NCBI RefSeq assembly: GCF_047948215.1
Contig: NC_134456.1
Span: 69,156,029 to 69,220,028 of the forward strand
Length of the DNA stretch: 64,000 nt
Source of the DNA: Lycorma delicatula
Lineage: Eukaryota; Arthropoda; Insecta; Hemiptera; Fulgoridae
Direction of reading: 5' to 3'
Position 1 is the stretch's first letter. Each line of letters begins with the position of its first letter. The translations under genes were made by a program, and so were the position numbers. Shown here one piece after another: positions 63,244-64,000 of this stretch. The notes under the pieces are model-generated. The model was not told the origin of the DNA, ran no database searches, and was given only the letters and a program-made list of their open reading frames with translations.

Positions 63244-64000
63244 GTTAAGATAATACTCGCGGGGTCTTCTTTCCGCGGTTAGGTTTCTAGCTTAGTTCTT
63301 GAGGGCGACGTGGTAGCTGCAGGTGTCCGTTGTCTTCATTCTGAAGGCATAAACTTGTAAATCTATCTCGGGGTGAACTTTTACCGATGTAGATGTCCCT
63401 TGGGGCATCTGCATCGGTGGCATCTCTACGGGGCCTAAACTGTAAGCTGTGGTGTGCATCAGTTTGAGGGCGAGAAGAAGTCCTCCGTTAAAGCCACTGC
63501 TGGCTAGGAAAGGAGGGGGTGGTGTAGCGACCGGACACGCTACGAGGCGGGATCTTCTGCCCCCGGGGGGGGGAATCGAGATGTTAAGATAATACTCCTC
63601 CGTTAATGCCACTACTGGCTAGGAACGGAGAGGGTGGCGTAGCGACCGGACACGCTACGAGGCGGCATCTTCTCCCCTGGGGGGGGGGGGATCGAGATGT
63701 TAAGATAATACGCAGGAACGGGGAGGAGTGGTGTGGCGAACGGAATGTCACTAGGCACTCCGTCTAGTGACTGGTCTTCCCAACCCCGTAGGAGAAAACG
63801 GGTGTCTTCCCCTACGGGGTTGGGATGTTAAGATAATGCTAAGTCTGAGTTTTGAACTAGTTGAGTTCACTAAGTGAACTAGGACTAAATTTTCGTTGTG
63901 CAATCAACGTTTTTGGTGGTATATTGTGTTCATTGCCTCGAAATACGAGACATTCACGAATTGGCTCATAAGTAGAACTAGGCGCGGGGTTTGCGCTTCC
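63244..64000 (-). repeat. GC-rich hairpin repeat family H, copy 2, with tandem units
   Basis: GTTAAGATAATACT or a close variant closes successive units at 63,244, 63,583, 63,699 and 63,827. The last three end units of about 116-128 bp that share GGCTAGGAAMGGAG, TAGCGACCGG and CATCTTCT-like blocks. Perfect hairpins: 14-bp stem CCCAACCCCGTAGG (63,779-63,792 with 63,811-63,824), GTCACTAG (63,747-63,754 with 63,764-63,771), and AGTTCACT (63,864-63,871 with 63,873-63,880). The window ends in the 22-bp block shared with 35,301-35,322. It runs off the window edge. Confidence 0.6.
63292..63612 (-). CDS. Hypothetical 106-residue ORF overlapping the tandem units
   Basis: The frame starts inside a tandem unit (MALTEEYYLNISIPPPGG) and then reads non-repeat sequence (HTTAYSLGPVEMPPMQMPQG, VHPEIDLQVYAFRMKTTDTC) to a stop at 63,292. 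The N-terminal third is repeat-encoded, so the true product, if any, probably starts later or comes from a spliced frame. No domain is secure. A 13-bp hairpin with one G-T pair (63,383-63,395 with 63,406-63,418) lies within it. It may be the start of a protein of the element that carries the tandem array. Confidence 0.25.
   Translation of the reverse strand: MALTEEYYLNISIPPPGGRRSRLVACPVATPPPPFLASSGFNGGLLLALKLMHTTAYSLGPVEMPPMQMPQGTSTSVKVHPEIDLQVYAFRMKTTDTCSYHVALKN

Noticed and set aside
63292..63612. Assigning the 106-residue ORF to a known retroelement or viral protein family
   Set aside because: Similarity by eye was too weak to name a family, and its first third is encoded by the tandem repeat unit.

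Overview
The window looks like a nuclear contig of an insect, most likely a hemipteran or a similar arthropod with a large AT-rich genome. The reasons are the strong A+T bias, almost no open coding sequence, tRNA-derived SINEs, decayed non-LTR retrotransposons, mariner-type elements and one conserved immunoglobulin-domain exon with canonical splice sites. The species assignment is inference. There are no bacterial operons, rRNA genes, CRISPR arrays or intact tRNA genes.

Layout. 1-15.8 kb is AT-rich non-coding DNA holding a TIR-bearing repeat (1349-1985), a SINE fragment (4464-4590) and a nested insertion in which a 5'-truncated R1-like retrotransposon sits inside a tRNA-derived SINE (5909-6880). 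15.8-20.5 kb is a graveyard of elements: a Helitron N-terminal fragment, a decayed endonuclease/RT element, a second SINE family, a damaged copy of an unclassified DNA transposon, and a second copy of the first repeat. 26,159-27,508 is a complete-length but broken mariner-type element (DD41D spacing, TA duplication, 29-bp TIRs). The host-gene signal is at 28,478-28,641: one exon coding half an Ig domain of sidestep/nephrin type, on the + strand. Much of the surrounding DNA may be intron of that gene.

29.5-30.5 kb is a decayed RT tail on the minus strand. 35 kb and 63.2-64.0 kb carry related GC-rich sequence packed with perfect hairpins, with tandem units at 63 kb. 45,576-47,770 is an end-to-end copy of the unclassified transposon, bounded by TIRs and a perfect 8-bp target duplication. 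53,116-54,652 is a mariner-type remnant with inverted repeats of nearly 500 bp. 56.9-58.8 kb has two SINE copies, one inserted into an older RT relic with a perfect 11-bp duplication. 60.6-62.0 kb has two more repeats with tRNA-like heads.

No set of genes working together is visible. The content is one exon of a cell-surface protein gene embedded in layered mobile elements. The best candidates for something undescribed are the 8-bp-TSD transposon family (two copies), the GC-rich hairpin repeat family (two copies), and the long-TIR mariner-type element.
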